Source of the DNA: Bdellovibrio sp. CG22_combo_CG10-13_8_21_14_all_39_27
GTDB taxonomy: Bacteria > Bdellovibrionota > Bacteriovoracia > Bacteriovoracales > Bacteriovoracaceae
NCBI GenBank assembly: GCA_002786715.1
Contig: PCTW01000039.1
Location: 72,626 to 136,625 of the forward strand
Reading direction: 5' to 3'
DNA length: 64,000 nt
The notes beneath the pieces are model-generated. The model worked only from the letters and a program-made list of their open reading frames with translations, had not been told where the DNA came from and ran no database searches. The translations under genes were made by a program, and so were the position numbers. Below are positions 1 to 11,800 of the stretch, in pieces. Every line of letters starts with the position of its first letter. The stretch's first letter is position 1.

Positions 1-148
1 TGATTGCCGAATAGGTGTTAATGAACAACAAGCCTTGGCCATTAAAACTAATGAAATTAATCTAAAGATTGAAGAATATTTGAAAGAAAAAATTGAAAAT
101 TTCTATCTTGAGATTTTGGCCAAGCCTGCGAATACGAAACGCGACTAA
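1..148 (+). CDS. C-terminal end of an unidentified protein (partial)
   Basis: An open frame runs from the left edge (codons begin at base 2) to a TAA at 146-148 and encodes 48 residues. The peptide is rich in Glu, Lys, Asn and Ile and looks like a charged, probably helical C-terminus. No domain can be recognised from so little sequence. It converges on the GNAT gene across a 37-base gap with no terminator-like hairpin that I can see. Confidence 0.6.
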   Translation, partial: DCRIGVNEQQALAIKTNEINLKIEEYLKEKIENFYLEILAKPANTKRD

Positions 149-185
149 TCGATGAAGTAATCAAAACGAAGCATAAAGTCCTCGT

Positions 186-629
186 TTAAAGAGCTTTGTG
201 CATGCGTTCTGCATGCTGACCACTTTCGTAATAATCGGGTATGGTTTTTTTTCCGATATAACCATGTTTTTGATAAAACTGAATCACGTGAGTGTTTTCA
301 ACTTGGACCTCAAGTGCAATTTCTCTCATTCCTTTTTGACGAACAAGCTCTTCCCCAAAGGCCAAGAGTCTTGTCGCAATTTTATGCTTTCTATATTTCT
401 CATCAACAGCGATTGAATAGAGTCGCGCTTTCTTTGAGTTTTTTCGATAGAGCATTAAGCTGTAAGCTACAATTTGACTTCCCACTTCTGCGACAAAAAG
501 TTCCGATGTTTTACTTTTAATAAAACGAGAAAAACTTTTTTTATCTAAGAGATAATACTTAAAACAACTCTGTTCGAGTTGTACTAAAGAGGGAATATCG
601 TTTAAAGAAGCTGATCGAATAATGATCAT
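186..629 (-). CDS. GNAT family N-acetyltransferase (RimI-like)
   Basis: This 147-residue protein is a complete single-domain GNAT acetyltransferase, which moves an acetyl group from acetyl-CoA to an amine. Motif A, the acetyl-CoA pyrophosphate loop, is seen near residues 70-88 (LYSIAVDEKYRKHKIATRLL), followed by ALEVQVENTHVIQFYQKHGY, the usual strand and helix before the C-terminal Tyr. The order and length resemble RimI-type ribosomal-protein or small-substrate acetyltransferases; the substrate cannot be told. The gene stands alone on the minus strand with its own promoter candidate at 650-678. The Shine-Dalgarno sequence is weak (GAGA, about 7 bases before ATG). Confidence 0.85.
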   Translation of the reverse strand: MIIIRSASLNDIPSLVQLEQSCFKYYLLDKKSFSRFIKSKTSELFVAEVGSQIVAYSLMLYRKNSKKARLYSIAVDEKYRKHKIATRLLAFGEELVRQKGMREIALEVQVENTHVIQFYQKHGYIGKKTIPDYYESGQHAERMHKAL

Positions 630-633
630 AAGG

Positions 634-686
634 AATCTCAGTTCTCTTGATTATGGAACAAATCAAAACTGATTTCAATTGAGATT
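634..686. repeat. Interrupted inverted repeat around the GNAT promoter
   Basis: Three nested arm pairs lie in order: AATCTCA (634-640) with TGAGATT (680-686), CAGTT (639-643) with AACTG (667-671), and TTGATT (647-652) with AATCAA (661-666). Together they could form one long interrupted stem. The region also holds the -35 and -10 candidates of the GNAT gene, so it could be an operator region or, read as RNA, a partial leader structure. No T-tract follows on either strand, so it is not a typical terminator. Confidence 0.35.
650..678 (-). promoter_or_regulatory. Candidate sigma-70 promoter of the GNAT gene
   Basis: On the minus strand, TTGAAA (678-673) is followed after exactly 17 bases by CATAAT (655-650). 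Transcription would begin near base 643 and leave a leader of about 14 bases before the ATG at 629. This is a pattern match only. Confidence 0.4.
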
Positions 687-711
687 GCAATTGTAACATA
701 TTGAATTCACA

Positions 712-1704
712 TTATTTTTGAGTCATGAAATAACGTTCTAATTTGGCCGGCATTTGTTGGGAAACAACGATTTGCTGATCTTTTAAGACTTCGATTTTGA
801 CGATTTCTTGGAATTGGTGAAGGGCCGAAATAATCTCTTGTTCACTTTGACCTTGTTTATCGAGTTTGGCCAAGCACACTTGTCCCAGTCGTAGATCAGA
901 GGCCCTGGGGTCTTTGCCCAGCGACTTTAGGTGCTCATCAGCTTCTTTCTGGAGACTTTCACCGTTAACTGAAAAAAAGTTAATATTAAAGGCTCCGGTT
1001 AAACGCACCAGAGGCTGAATGGCGGGATCGAAAATGTCGGCGTCTTTGTCGATACAAACTTCCAGCCACGTTTTTCCAATTTGCCCGTAATGCAGAAGCA
1101 TATCTCCAAATTGTGTATCGAGAGAAAACTCTTTTTCAAACTCAGGCCCGAGCATCATGCCAGGGGATTCAAAAAATTCGGTCAAAACGTAGGCGATTGT
1201 TCTTTTCGGATCTTGAGCACGGGCCAGTTCAGAGCGCTCCCAAGCTTCGAGCTCATGGACATAGTCATTGAGCCCGCAGACAGCAGATTTGACCTCATTG
1301 GAAGATTGATGCCAATACTCAGTCTGCTGCCAGATAGTGCCGATTAAGAGTTCGAAATGGTGATGAATGATATTTGAATACTCTTGAGTAAAGGGTCCTT
1401 CGAGTTTTTCCGGAATTGAATAGCGTCCGTCTTTATTGATGACGTCAATGCATTCATTGAGTTTGCGAGCGAGAAATTCGGGATTTCGAGCTCCGTCAAT
1501 AAATCCCATAAAGCGCGGTTTAAAGAGATAATTAAATTTCAATGTTGCGATCAGATACTTTAACCAAATGGGAGTAATAGTATTTTCAACCACATTAAAT
1601 TTGAGTTGGTATTGAGGCTTGAGATCACTTTTGGCAAAGGATAAGACGACTTGATATTCTTTGGGGTTAATTTGCTCAGACATATTTAATGAAGCTCGTT
1701 GCAT
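712..1704 (-). CDS. Conserved-looking protein of unknown function, third gene of the LamG-PilZ operon
   Basis: I do not recognise this 330-residue protein (323 residues if the second ATG at 1683 is used). It has no signal peptide or membrane segment and is probably cytoplasmic. It is mostly helical and acidic, with several Trp/Tyr/His-rich stretches such as HHHFELLIGTIWQQTEYWHQ in the middle third. The ATG at 1704 has AGGAG about 12 bases upstream; the ATG at 1683 overlaps the stop of the PilZ gene by 8 bases (ATGTCTGA). Either way translation is probably coupled to the PilZ protein, which makes a functional link with it and with the giant lipoprotein likely. Confidence 0.75.
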   Translation of the reverse strand: MQRASLNMSEQINPKEYQVVLSFAKSDLKPQYQLKFNVVENTITPIWLKYLIATLKFNYLFKPRFMGFIDGARNPEFLARKLNECIDVINKDGRYSIPEKLEGPFTQEYSNIIHHHFELLIGTIWQQTEYWHQSSNEVKSAVCGLNDYVHELEAWERSELARAQDPKRTIAYVLTEFFESPGMMLGPEFEKEFSLDTQFGDMLLHYGQIGKTWLEVCIDKDADIFDPAIQPLVRLTGAFNINFFSVNGESLQKEADEHLKSLGKDPRASDLRLGQVCLAKLDKQGQSEQEIISALHQFQEIVKIEVLKDQQIVVSQQMPAKLERYFMTQK

Positions 1705-2860
1705 CGAGGACGAACTCTCCTAACTTTTCTTTTTCACGAATGTATTTGCATATTTCGTCTTGCGCTTTATTAATGGCCGCTGGAGGCTTGGGCTGACTAA
1801 TCTGTTCTAAGAATTCGTTCTTGATATTATCAGTGACTTCTCCCAATAATTCGTAGAGCAATTCCTTACTGGAGAGACGAAGAGCAGTCGCCAGTAATTC
1901 CCTTTTGACTTCTGTCCAAAAAATTTGCTTCATTTGGTTAGTGAGATAACGAAGATGATCTAACTCTTCGATCCGTTCCTGTAAATTGGCGGCGAGTGCA
2001 GGATTGTCTTCTTTGACTTTGGCCAAGACTTTTAATTGTTCTTCATCGCTTAAACCATTAAAGCCCGAGGTTTCAATTCCTTTTAATTTCGATTGTCTTT
2101 TATCGATAATACTTCCAATCGATTTATACGTCACTGACTCAAGAGATTCAATGTATTTGACGCCGATTCTGGTTAACTCTGAAGCATTGGTTCGATCTTT
2201 AATTCCTTCCGGTAATTGAAAACGATCAATTGAAATGATCTTGGCCCGATGGTCACTTGGCAATTGCTGATCGGTTATATGAGTGAGTACAATTTCTTGA
2301 TCGATATGAAATTTAAGAGACTCGGCTTGAGTGATCACAAAGGCCAACCCTGCTGTGCTTAGATCAACTAACGTATAATTGGCAATTTGTTCTTTTTCAT
2401 CATGCTTATATTTTAAGCTGACGCTTTTATAGTCTTGATATTTAAAATAAAAACGAGATTGAGTTCGACGTTCTTTTATTTTGATTTCAGTTGGTGTTTT
2501 AAAAGTGAGCTCAGATCCATTCTTTTGGTATTTGTCCCGTTTGAAAATGATATCTTTTTTCGGCAAATGAGCAAAGATCGGTTCGAGCTCGCGAAGCTCT
2601 TCAATATTTTCAGAGGTAATTTCGAGTTTTGTTATTTTCTCTTCGCATTCGACAATGACGCCTGTCCATTTCATTCGACCTTGAGTTGAGCTTTGCCAAA
2701 GCGTCCACTCTTCCCTCTTCGGAATTGAATCCCTTAGAAGTTCCATGTTCTTTTTATTGTTGAATGAGCTCCACATTTCCATTTTAATATTATGCCTGAT
2801 TAAAAAAGGGTGAACAAGATGATCTAATTCCCGAGGATTATGGTATGACTGGGTCGCCAA
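1676..2860 (-). CDS. PilZ-domain protein (probable cyclic di-GMP receptor)
   Basis: This 394-residue cytoplasmic protein has an N-terminal region of about 125 residues, then a PilZ domain and a helical C-terminal region. The c-di-GMP-binding signature is intact: R132-xxx-R136 followed by D166-x-S168-xx-G171 (DLSTAGLAF). Known PilZ proteins bind c-di-GMP and then act on motility, secretion or exopolysaccharide machinery. The likely start is the TTG at 2860, preceded by AAGG at a 5-base distance; it lies 23 bases inside the end of the giant LamG gene, so the two are likely translationally coupled. The next ATG in frame (2782) has no ribosome binding site. The partner of this PilZ domain is unknown; the overlap suggests the giant lipoprotein or its export. 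Confidence 0.85.
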   Translation of the reverse strand: MATQSYHNPRELDHLVHPFLIRHNIKMEMWSSFNNKKNMELLRDSIPKREEWTLWQSSTQGRMKWTGVIVECEEKITKLEITSENIEELRELEPIFAHLPKKDIIFKRDKYQKNGSELTFKTPTEIKIKERRTQSRFYFKYQDYKSVSLKYKHDEKEQIANYTLVDLSTAGLAFVITQAESLKFHIDQEIVLTHITDQQLPSDHRAKIISIDRFQLPEGIKDRTNASELTRIGVKYIESLESVTYKSIGSIIDKRQSKLKGIETSGFNGLSDEEQLKVLAKVKEDNPALAANLQERIEELDHLRYLTNQMKQIFWTEVKRELLATALRLSSKELLYELLGEVTDNIKNEFLEQISQPKPPAAINKAQDEICKYIREKEKLGEFVLDATSFIKYV

Positions 2861-5800
2861 TCAAACCTTTGTCGTAATTAAAGTAGATTTTTCTCTCTTG
2901 GAGATAACTTTGATAAATGACCAAATCATCGATTGCGCCATTAAAATAACTGCTAGAGTTCATGGCATTACCACCTAAGCTGAGAGGTACTAAAGCAGTA
3001 TCAATAAGAGGATCAGCCCCGATATCAATGACGTTTTGTGGCTTGCTATTAATATAGAGATAAAGGGCAGTGCCCGATCTTGCCACAGTAATACGCGACC
3101 ATACTCCCACTGCTAAATTTTCAATACTTGAGATGCTACTCGTTGTTGGAGTTGATGTTTGGAAATCAAAGATCACTTGTCCAGCAGCAGTTGTTCTTAA
3201 TCTAAATTCCTGATCAGCCGGAGTTGCCGTATCCCATTTGCCTAAGATGTCCGAAGCTGTGTTGGTAGTTGGCTTCACCCATACAGACATGGTGAAATCT
3301 CCACTAAAATTGATGGAGGTTGCAGCCGCTCGGCTAATCACACTTGAGTTGGTTGAAGTAAAGAGGAAGTAGTCTAATACTTGACCACCTGTTGTTTCGA
3401 GAGTCGCAGGACCTGTGTTGGTATCAAAATGCAGAGGGGTTCCAGCGATGGTATCAACCAACTCTGAGCCCGTTTCAAACTTCCAATAATGAGTCGGTGA
3501 AATCGCCGGGTCAATAGTTCCTGACTCTGTTGCGAGTGAAGTTGTTTTTAAGCCTTTAGCATAGACGGCACTTCGCTCATCAGCGGTTAGGACACTATTC
3601 CAAATCGCAACTTCATCGAGCTGACCTGTGACAGGTGAGTTTTTACCACCTCTAATCTGAGCACCGACACGAACTCCAATTGGCGAAGCCACAAAGTTTG
3701 CAGTGTTGATTGAAGTAGAACCGGCCAAAGCATTATTGATATAGAATTGGATAAGCCCGGCATTTCTTACGACTGCAATATGTTGCCAGACCGCAAACTC
3801 AACTTTGTTACTCGAACAAGCTCTCTTGTATTTATTAGTATTCCAAGTTCCTGTCGATGCAGTCGTTTGGAAATCTAAACACAAGCGTCCAATCGAATCA
3901 ACTCTTACTGCAAAACTGTCGTTGGCCGAAGTTTCATCCCAACGCCCAATGACATGAGAATCAAGCGAAGGTGCTGTGATATTAATCCACGCTGAAACTG
4001 TAATCGCGTTGGTAAGAGTCAGAGGACTATAAGCTAAATCATAGTAAGCATTACTTGAGAAGTTGACCGCTTCATTCACAATTCCAGTATAACCACCTGC
4101 GAGCGTTCCGGTATTCACACCTTGAGCGAGATCATTAGTCATCACTTCTCTTTGGAACTTAGAAGGTGTAATAATTTGGGCATTATCCATAGTCAAATAC
4201 AAGCTTGGTGCCGGCACAGCTGGTTCATTATAAGTGATGACGAAATCGGTACTGGCCGAAACGTTTGAGGCTGCATCTTTAAACCACACACTTATATTGT
4301 TGACTCCATTGACTAAAGGTGGCGAGAGCATAGCTCCAGCGGCAGTAGTACAAGTTTGCCAACCAGATTGAGTTCCAGAAGGTGGAGAGGCCGTGACTCC
4401 AACATAAACACCATCAATGTCCGCACACGAACCAATCGTGAATTTGGCAAAGGCTTCAGTCGTAGGCTCAGCATTAATTTTAGTAACACTTGGAGGAGTT
4501 GGAGGTGTGGTATCCCCTGTAATGCGATCAATATTAATATCAGTTGTATAACTTGAAACAACGACTCCGGTTTTAAACCACAATCGTAAATTATAAGTTT
4601 GTATCAAAGCCAGTGTGGCCGAATCAAGTGGAGTATTTGGATCACAAGCCACCCAACCTGGATAAGTGGCGTCACCAACAGCAGTGTCGAGAGGAGCCGC
4701 ATCTCCAACAAAGCCCACCCAAACATGAGAAAATCCATTGCAATCATTCAGCTGGATTTTAGCTGTCGGGGTATCCCAAGTTGTTGCACCATTGACTCCA
4801 ACCAAAGTTGCCACTGGATCAATAGGAATTGGATTGCCGGCATTACCTTTTAACATATTCTCATAAATTTCACGCTGACTAAGAGCGCGGTCTTTCCAAA
4901 TGGCCACTTCATCAAGCAGACCGTTATAGGCATATTCATCACTGGCGGCAGCATTCGTTTTACTAATATTGACACCAAAATCGGCTCCTGTTGCTCCTGT
5001 CGTGTGATTAGCACTAAGAGTAAGATTTGTATCATCGATAATATTGGTGATGGTAAAATTCTGAAGCCCAATTCTTACGGTATTGGTTGTGCGTTTAAAG
5101 ATGCTACTTCCGACAGCTCCACCAGTATGTGTTGTAACAAGGGTCATATTAGTTGCATCAGTGATAGTAGCAATCTGATGAATCTCGCCATTTATCTTAA
5201 CGAACTGATTGATCGCAAATTCAGTCAAGAAAGAAGTTCCAGTACCAACGACTGCGGAAGTACCAGGAGTCACATCGACAGTTCCCGTTTTAGTTTCAAA
5301 GAGATCGGTTAGAAAACTAGTTCCAGTACCAACGACTGCATTAGAGCCTGCGCCTACTGTTACTGTTCCTGCAATATTGTAATAACTATATAGACTTGAT
5401 TCACCAAATCTTAATCTGGTTAAATTAGGAACAAGAAGTGGATTCAAGTTATTTGTATCTAACGATCCTGACTCAATGCCATTGACGAAGAAATTAAGAA
5501 CCTTTCCTTTCCTACGGACAGTAAGATAAACCCACGTATTATCTGCCGTTAAAGGATCAATTGTTGCCGACACGGCATGCGTACCAGTTCCACCAACAAC
5601 AACTCTTTGAATAAAATTATAATAGTGAGTCGTCGCCGATGAAGCTCCTCTATTATAGGTAATTCGGAAAACTTGATTTTCATCGTCAGGTCCCCACATG
5701 TCGAGGATCGCCGTACTATCATTTGAAGACGTGTCGCCACTAGCATTATAATGGCCAGCATAACTTGGTTGCTTCGTCCATAACGAGATTGTGTATTCTG

Positions 5801-8800
5801 CTCCAAAGGCAATTGGAGCTGCTGAATCAGATTCTAAATACTGATGAACACCAACAGTATTGGCCTCTCCACCAATCACAACATCTTCAAAACGTGTAAA
5901 GAGGAAACTCTCGGCAACTTTGGCATCAACACCTGTTTGACTTGGAGTAACAGATCCCACACGTCTCATGGGTAATGTCCCCGTCAATGAATTGAGATAT
6001 GGATCAGCATAATTGGCATCATTAAAGTTCCAATAATAATCTGGAATTTTACTCTCAACATAATTAGGTATCGGTGTATCTAAATATTCATTTTTAGCGC
6101 CGTGATAATAGATATAGGCCATCTGCTCTTCAGATAAACCTTGGTCGTAGAGAGCGATTTCATCATACCAACCTTCAGCTCCACCAATGACCAGCGGTAA
6201 ACCATTAAGAGCAAGGTTGCCATTGCCCACAAAATAAGAAGCATCGAGACGCCCGTCGAAATAAAGCTTTAAAGTACTACCTGTTCGAGAAGCTGCAATA
6301 TTATGCCAAACACCCGACTTGAGGCGCGATTTAGTTGCATAATTTAAAACGGTAATAGTGTCTGCAGTTGTTCTTACAACGTCATATTGTCCTTGATTCA
6401 TCAAAGAAGTATTAGAACCAACAGCCTTATTCATCTTGTACCAAAATGAGAAGGCAAAATCTTTCACCGCATCGTATTCACCGCGATAAGTACGATTGAT
6501 CGTATACGTATATTCATTGTCTGATGGAATTCCATGTTTAAAGGCATCAGATCCACCAATTCCCCCTCCTACTTTTATTGGATCATAGACATAGCTTTGA
6601 GATCTGATATCTTTATGTCCCGCCAAATCTTTATAATAATAACTGCCGACTCTATCCGCCGCATTGAAAGTGTAATAAGCCTGAGGGTTCACCATTGAAG
6701 GCGGATAATAAGTTACACTAAAGGTACTTGCTGGCGCAGCTGAAACGTCACCTTCTTCATCACGATAGAAAATGTAAACATTGGAGGCACCTGCATCCAA
6801 CAGTGAAGAGATAATATAAGCAGCATCGAGCGAACAAAATTGCCAACCGAGATCATCTTTTAAAGGTGGAGTAGCATCACCCACTTTGACATAAATGGCA
6901 TTGATTTCAATTCCATTGGCCCCAGTACAACTCGGCATTGTAAAGTTAACCCATGGCATATTACTGGTGGTCAATCCATTTGAGAGATAAATTCCTGGAT
7001 CGGTAGGTGCAATTCCATCTGGAACGGCCGTTGGCAAATAGAAAGCACCATATTCGTAATCGTAATACACTTGTTGCTCAGTTAAAGTTTTATCCCAAAT
7101 TCGAACATCATCAATAACACCATTGTAAAATGAAGAAGCAACACCGGCATTATTAGTTCCAGTCTCTGCACCAATAGTCCAATGACTAGTATCATCGTGA
7201 TAGATTTCTACTCGAGTACCAAATAATTGAATTGAATAAGTCTTAACCTTAACCCCATCGAGGAAAAGATTCAGATCGCGACCATCATAGGTACCAGCAA
7301 TATGATGAAGCCCATCTGAGTAAATATTGGTATCAATTCCTGCGACGTAAGTGACTCGAGAAGGCGAGCTCGTCACATAAAATTGGAGCTGAGCATTTTT
7401 AATGCGAAGGCCAGCACCGCCACCAGAAGCAGTTGCAAAATATTGCTCGTTACCAACGATATGGCGATGTTGAGTTTCACCTTTTTTGAGCTGGACCCAA
7501 GCTGAAATTGAAATGTCATACATTGGATTGGTAGCGGCTGTCGGATGAATCGAGATCATGTCATCGACCCCATCAAAATTAAAACCACCCTCAATCGCAG
7601 ATAACGTTCCCGTTGCGAAATCACCTATTTTATAATAGACACTGCCGGTAGCTCCGCCGAGATGATTAGTCTCAGTAACAAGAGCCGTGTCATTCGTGAT
7701 TGATTGGATCTGAAGGGTTTCATTTCCAATTCTAATTCGATCTCCCACCACAAATTCAGTCGTGAAAGTAGTACCAACACCGGTCACAGCATTTGAAGCC
7801 GATGAGATTGACACTGTTCCAGCCGCCTGGGTGACTGTACTGGTTGGAACGCCCACGGCATCGAGAACTCCATCTGCTCTTGAGAGTGAATCTTTTGTGG
7901 TTGTTGCAACAAGAGCGTTCACGAAACTAGAGTCAAGCGACCAGTGAACTTGAGGACGAGGAATATCGGTTACGTAATTAGGAAAAGTATAAGTTTGACC
8001 ATTTGCAGTTCCATAACTCGCGCTCACTGTACCTGTAAAATTTTTCGCCCAAACGACAGGAATCACAGTTGAACTATAAGTCATCGGAGCAGAAAGGATA
8101 CCACCTGCGAGAGTGTTACAAGGCTGCCAATTTTCATCATTATTAGCGGGTGCCGTGGTCGACTCAGTCACTAACACTTGATTCATATCTGTACAATCTG
8201 AAACAGTCATTCGAAGTCTTGAACCGTAAGATTTTTTGCCAGGTTCATAGATGACAGTTCTTGCGTTAGGAGGCGTGATCACAGCTAATGATGGATCGTA
8301 TATTTTAGTCGAGTTATTGGCAAAATTCGTATAAATGTCTGTGACATGGGTTGCATAAAGTGCTGTGTTATAAATGGCCACTTCGTCAATATTACCATCA
8401 TAGTAACTACCAGATGGTTTTTCAGTATCTGAAGCTTTTGCCATCATCACTAATGATGTCCCTGGATAATTACCAGCAGGAGGGTTATAGAAGATAGTGC
8501 GATTGCTTCCTGTGTCTTTGGTTCGAGAAAGGGCACCATTGATGTATAGCTTCATAAAACGACCATCAAAAGTACCAACAATATGCTTCCATCCTCCACC
8601 GATTTGGGCCTGAGGAATATCCAAAGTAAAATCCGTGCCGCCAAGATTGAGTAAGAATTCAAAATATTGAGCCGTAGCCGCATTACCGGGAGAGCATGTA
8701 GAGGTACAATGCCATCTAAAGGCGAAGCCTTCAGGTGTATCACCACGATTATTTAAAATATATCTTTCAGCTTGATTAGTATAATCACCAATAATATTTA

Positions 8801-11800
8801 CCCAAAATGAAACCGAAAGCTCATCAGTTGGTTTAATAATACTATTGTGCTCTACTTCTAAATATTTTCGAGAACCATCAAACTTAATTGAATCATTAAC
8901 TTTACCTGCTACAAAATCAGCTGGTAAGACACCATACATATCAGCATCGAGTTGATTGACTGACTCATACAATTTTTTACCCACGACTGTTTCATCATCA
9001 ATCGCCCAATAAGCGACAGGATCGGGTCTTGCTGGAACAGAATAGACAACCGTTGTATCAATCGAAGTTGGCGTCACGTTGCCGTTAGCATCTTTAAACC
9101 AGAATTTAACAGTGTGTGATCCCGCAGATAGCGTTGGACCTAAAAGATAACCACCAAGCGTTTCACAACGCTGCCAACCTGTATCAAATGCAGTAGGAGC
9201 AGCTTGCCCATCAATCGTAATATAAACACCGGCGATATCTGTACAATCATCAACGGTGTACATTGGATCCGGATTATCTGTTGGCCAATTGGCACCGAAG
9301 GTCGAAGCAATCACTCCAATATTTGGGATCGTCGTCGGAGGCGTACTATCGGCCGGAGTGATGGCCCAAGCATAGCGCTTATACCAAGAGACGATTTCTG
9401 GTTCTGATAAGGCTTTATCAAATAATAAAAATTCATCAAGAATTCCGGCGTACCAACCTGTCGTCGTATATGATAATCGAAATCCATTAAGTTGATCTTG
9501 AACGATTGGTCTTAAACCGTTTGCGGCCCAGTTGCGATATCCAACATTTGTTGTGGCAACGAGAATAGCATCGAGATAAAGTTTTACATCATACCCATCA
9601 TAAATTCCGGTTACAAAGTGCATGCCCGTACTGATCAGCGAAGTCGGATAGCTTGCATCAACATAAGAAGTTCCTCTATCAAATGTTGAAGGTTGAGTAA
9701 CATTGACTCTAAACTTTAAGTTTCCACCCTCGAGAAGAATGGCAGTATCGTTGACGTCTGTATAACGGTTAACGATTCTTTTAAGAGTCGCATCTCCATT
9801 AGTAATTTCTGCCCAAATGCCAATGGTAATTTCTTGTCTCAAGTCATTTATCGCCACCGTTGATGTACTGACATAATTACTCGTTCCATTAAATTGCAGG
9901 GCTCCCCCATCAGCGTTGGCAACTCTCACTGGAGCATTTGTTTCTGAAGCGTTTCCTCTAGTAAAGAAGTCAGGATGATTCGTTCCTGTAATTTGGTCAG
10001 TGTTCAATGAGTAATACGTAATTGGCAATGTCAGGTTATAGTCGACGGCCTTATCGATAGCGACTCCCGTTGCTCCCACGGTATGAGCTTGTGATAACAC
10101 GAGATTGGTATCATTGGTGATTGACTGAACAGCGTGAACTTCGCCCGCAATAACAACGTAGTCGCCAGGGGCTAGTTCCGTCGTAAACAATGTTCCAGCA
10201 CCGGCCAAAGCAGTTTGGGAAGGAACGATAGTGACAGTACCCGTTAATCTTTTCTTTTCAGGAACGATAGGCAAAATTTCTTTGCGACCAGCGACAGTTG
10301 AAATAACTCCATCAGCATTTTTAGCATAGACATCGACGAATTGAGTTCCGAGAGGAAGCTCTTTAGAAAGAATAGCACCTTTTGTGGTTACACAGTTTCT
10401 CCAATCCACATCTTTTGGATCTGGAGTTGCAGCATCTTGCTCTTGAACAAAAATATAAGGAGTATTGGTACAATCCAATATCGTCATTCGAGCGCGAGGC
10501 CCGAAGTTATCGTAATGATATATATAAGCGTTATCCACATTTGCAGGAGCTGCTAAGGCTGCATAAACGTGATTCCCGGAGTTCCCTGCAGTGACAACTG
10601 AATTAATTTGAGTTTGAGTTAAATCGAATCCATAAATGGCGACTTCATCAACCTTTTCATTAAAGAAAGCATTAGGATTGGTATTATAGTTTGACTCAGC
10701 ACCAATTCTAAATGGCGTCGGAACATCCCATCTTACGTAATCTCGTTCGGCCAATGGCCCAACGCTCGAGACTTCAACTCCATCGACAAAGAGTTTAAGT
10801 TCATATCCTGTGAAAACTCCAAGCACATGGTGCCATCCGGTAGAAATACCTGTCATTGAAGTTGAAGCAACTACAGTATTGGCAATATCTAGTTCCGATT
10901 TAAAGACTAAATTTCCACCAGTCAATCTCAAGTCATAACCAGTTCTCGACGTGGCTGAGGCATAATTGTGATGGTCAATCAGAACCTTGGTTGCTCCATC
11001 AGAGTTGGTTAAATAATACCAGCCACCAACTGAGAGATAATTCACAGGTCTTAAAAGTTTAGTTGAAGTTCCAGTTAAGTAGGAACCAACGTTGCCGTTA
11101 GCACTTCCGAGCATGAAGCCTTCATTCACTTTACCTGCAACATGAGTGGCGGTTGGATTGACGGGTGTATCAATATTGGTAAGAAGAAGGTCGTGAACTT
11201 TATTGTCCACAATATCCGCTGTCCACTTAGATACAGTTTGGGTGGCATCAAGTGGCCAAACCGCATTCGCACTTGGAACCGCAGCATTGTTATAATCAAC
11301 CACAAAGTCAGAAGAAACGGGCGTCACGTTACCGGCAAGATCTTTAAACCAAGTGGTCACGGTATGTCCGCCGGCTGTTAAACTTTCAATCCCAAAGGAG
11401 CCAAGTCTCAAACGACAAATTTCCCAACGGGCATCTTGTTTATCAGGTTGAGTTCCTTCGTTAACTAAAACCCCTGAAATATCGGTACAGCTATTGACCG
11501 TAAAATAAGCCTTATTGGTAAACATATTAGGACGCGTATTCTCAAGGGCGACCGTTGGATTAACCGGAGGAGTGGTGTCTGCCGCATATAAAATATCGGC
11601 ACCATTGTGATAGAGAGAAGAGACTTCTAATCCGCCAATGGTTTTATCCCACACAATGACTTCATCTATTTTTTGATCATAGTATGAGTTTGAAGTGATG
11701 GCTCCTGGTCCTGGGTACATGGCCCCACATGGAGTATTGATTTCGTAAGTTTTCCAGTTATTGGGAAGATCATTGGTTGAAGCGGCGGAACCAACAAAAG

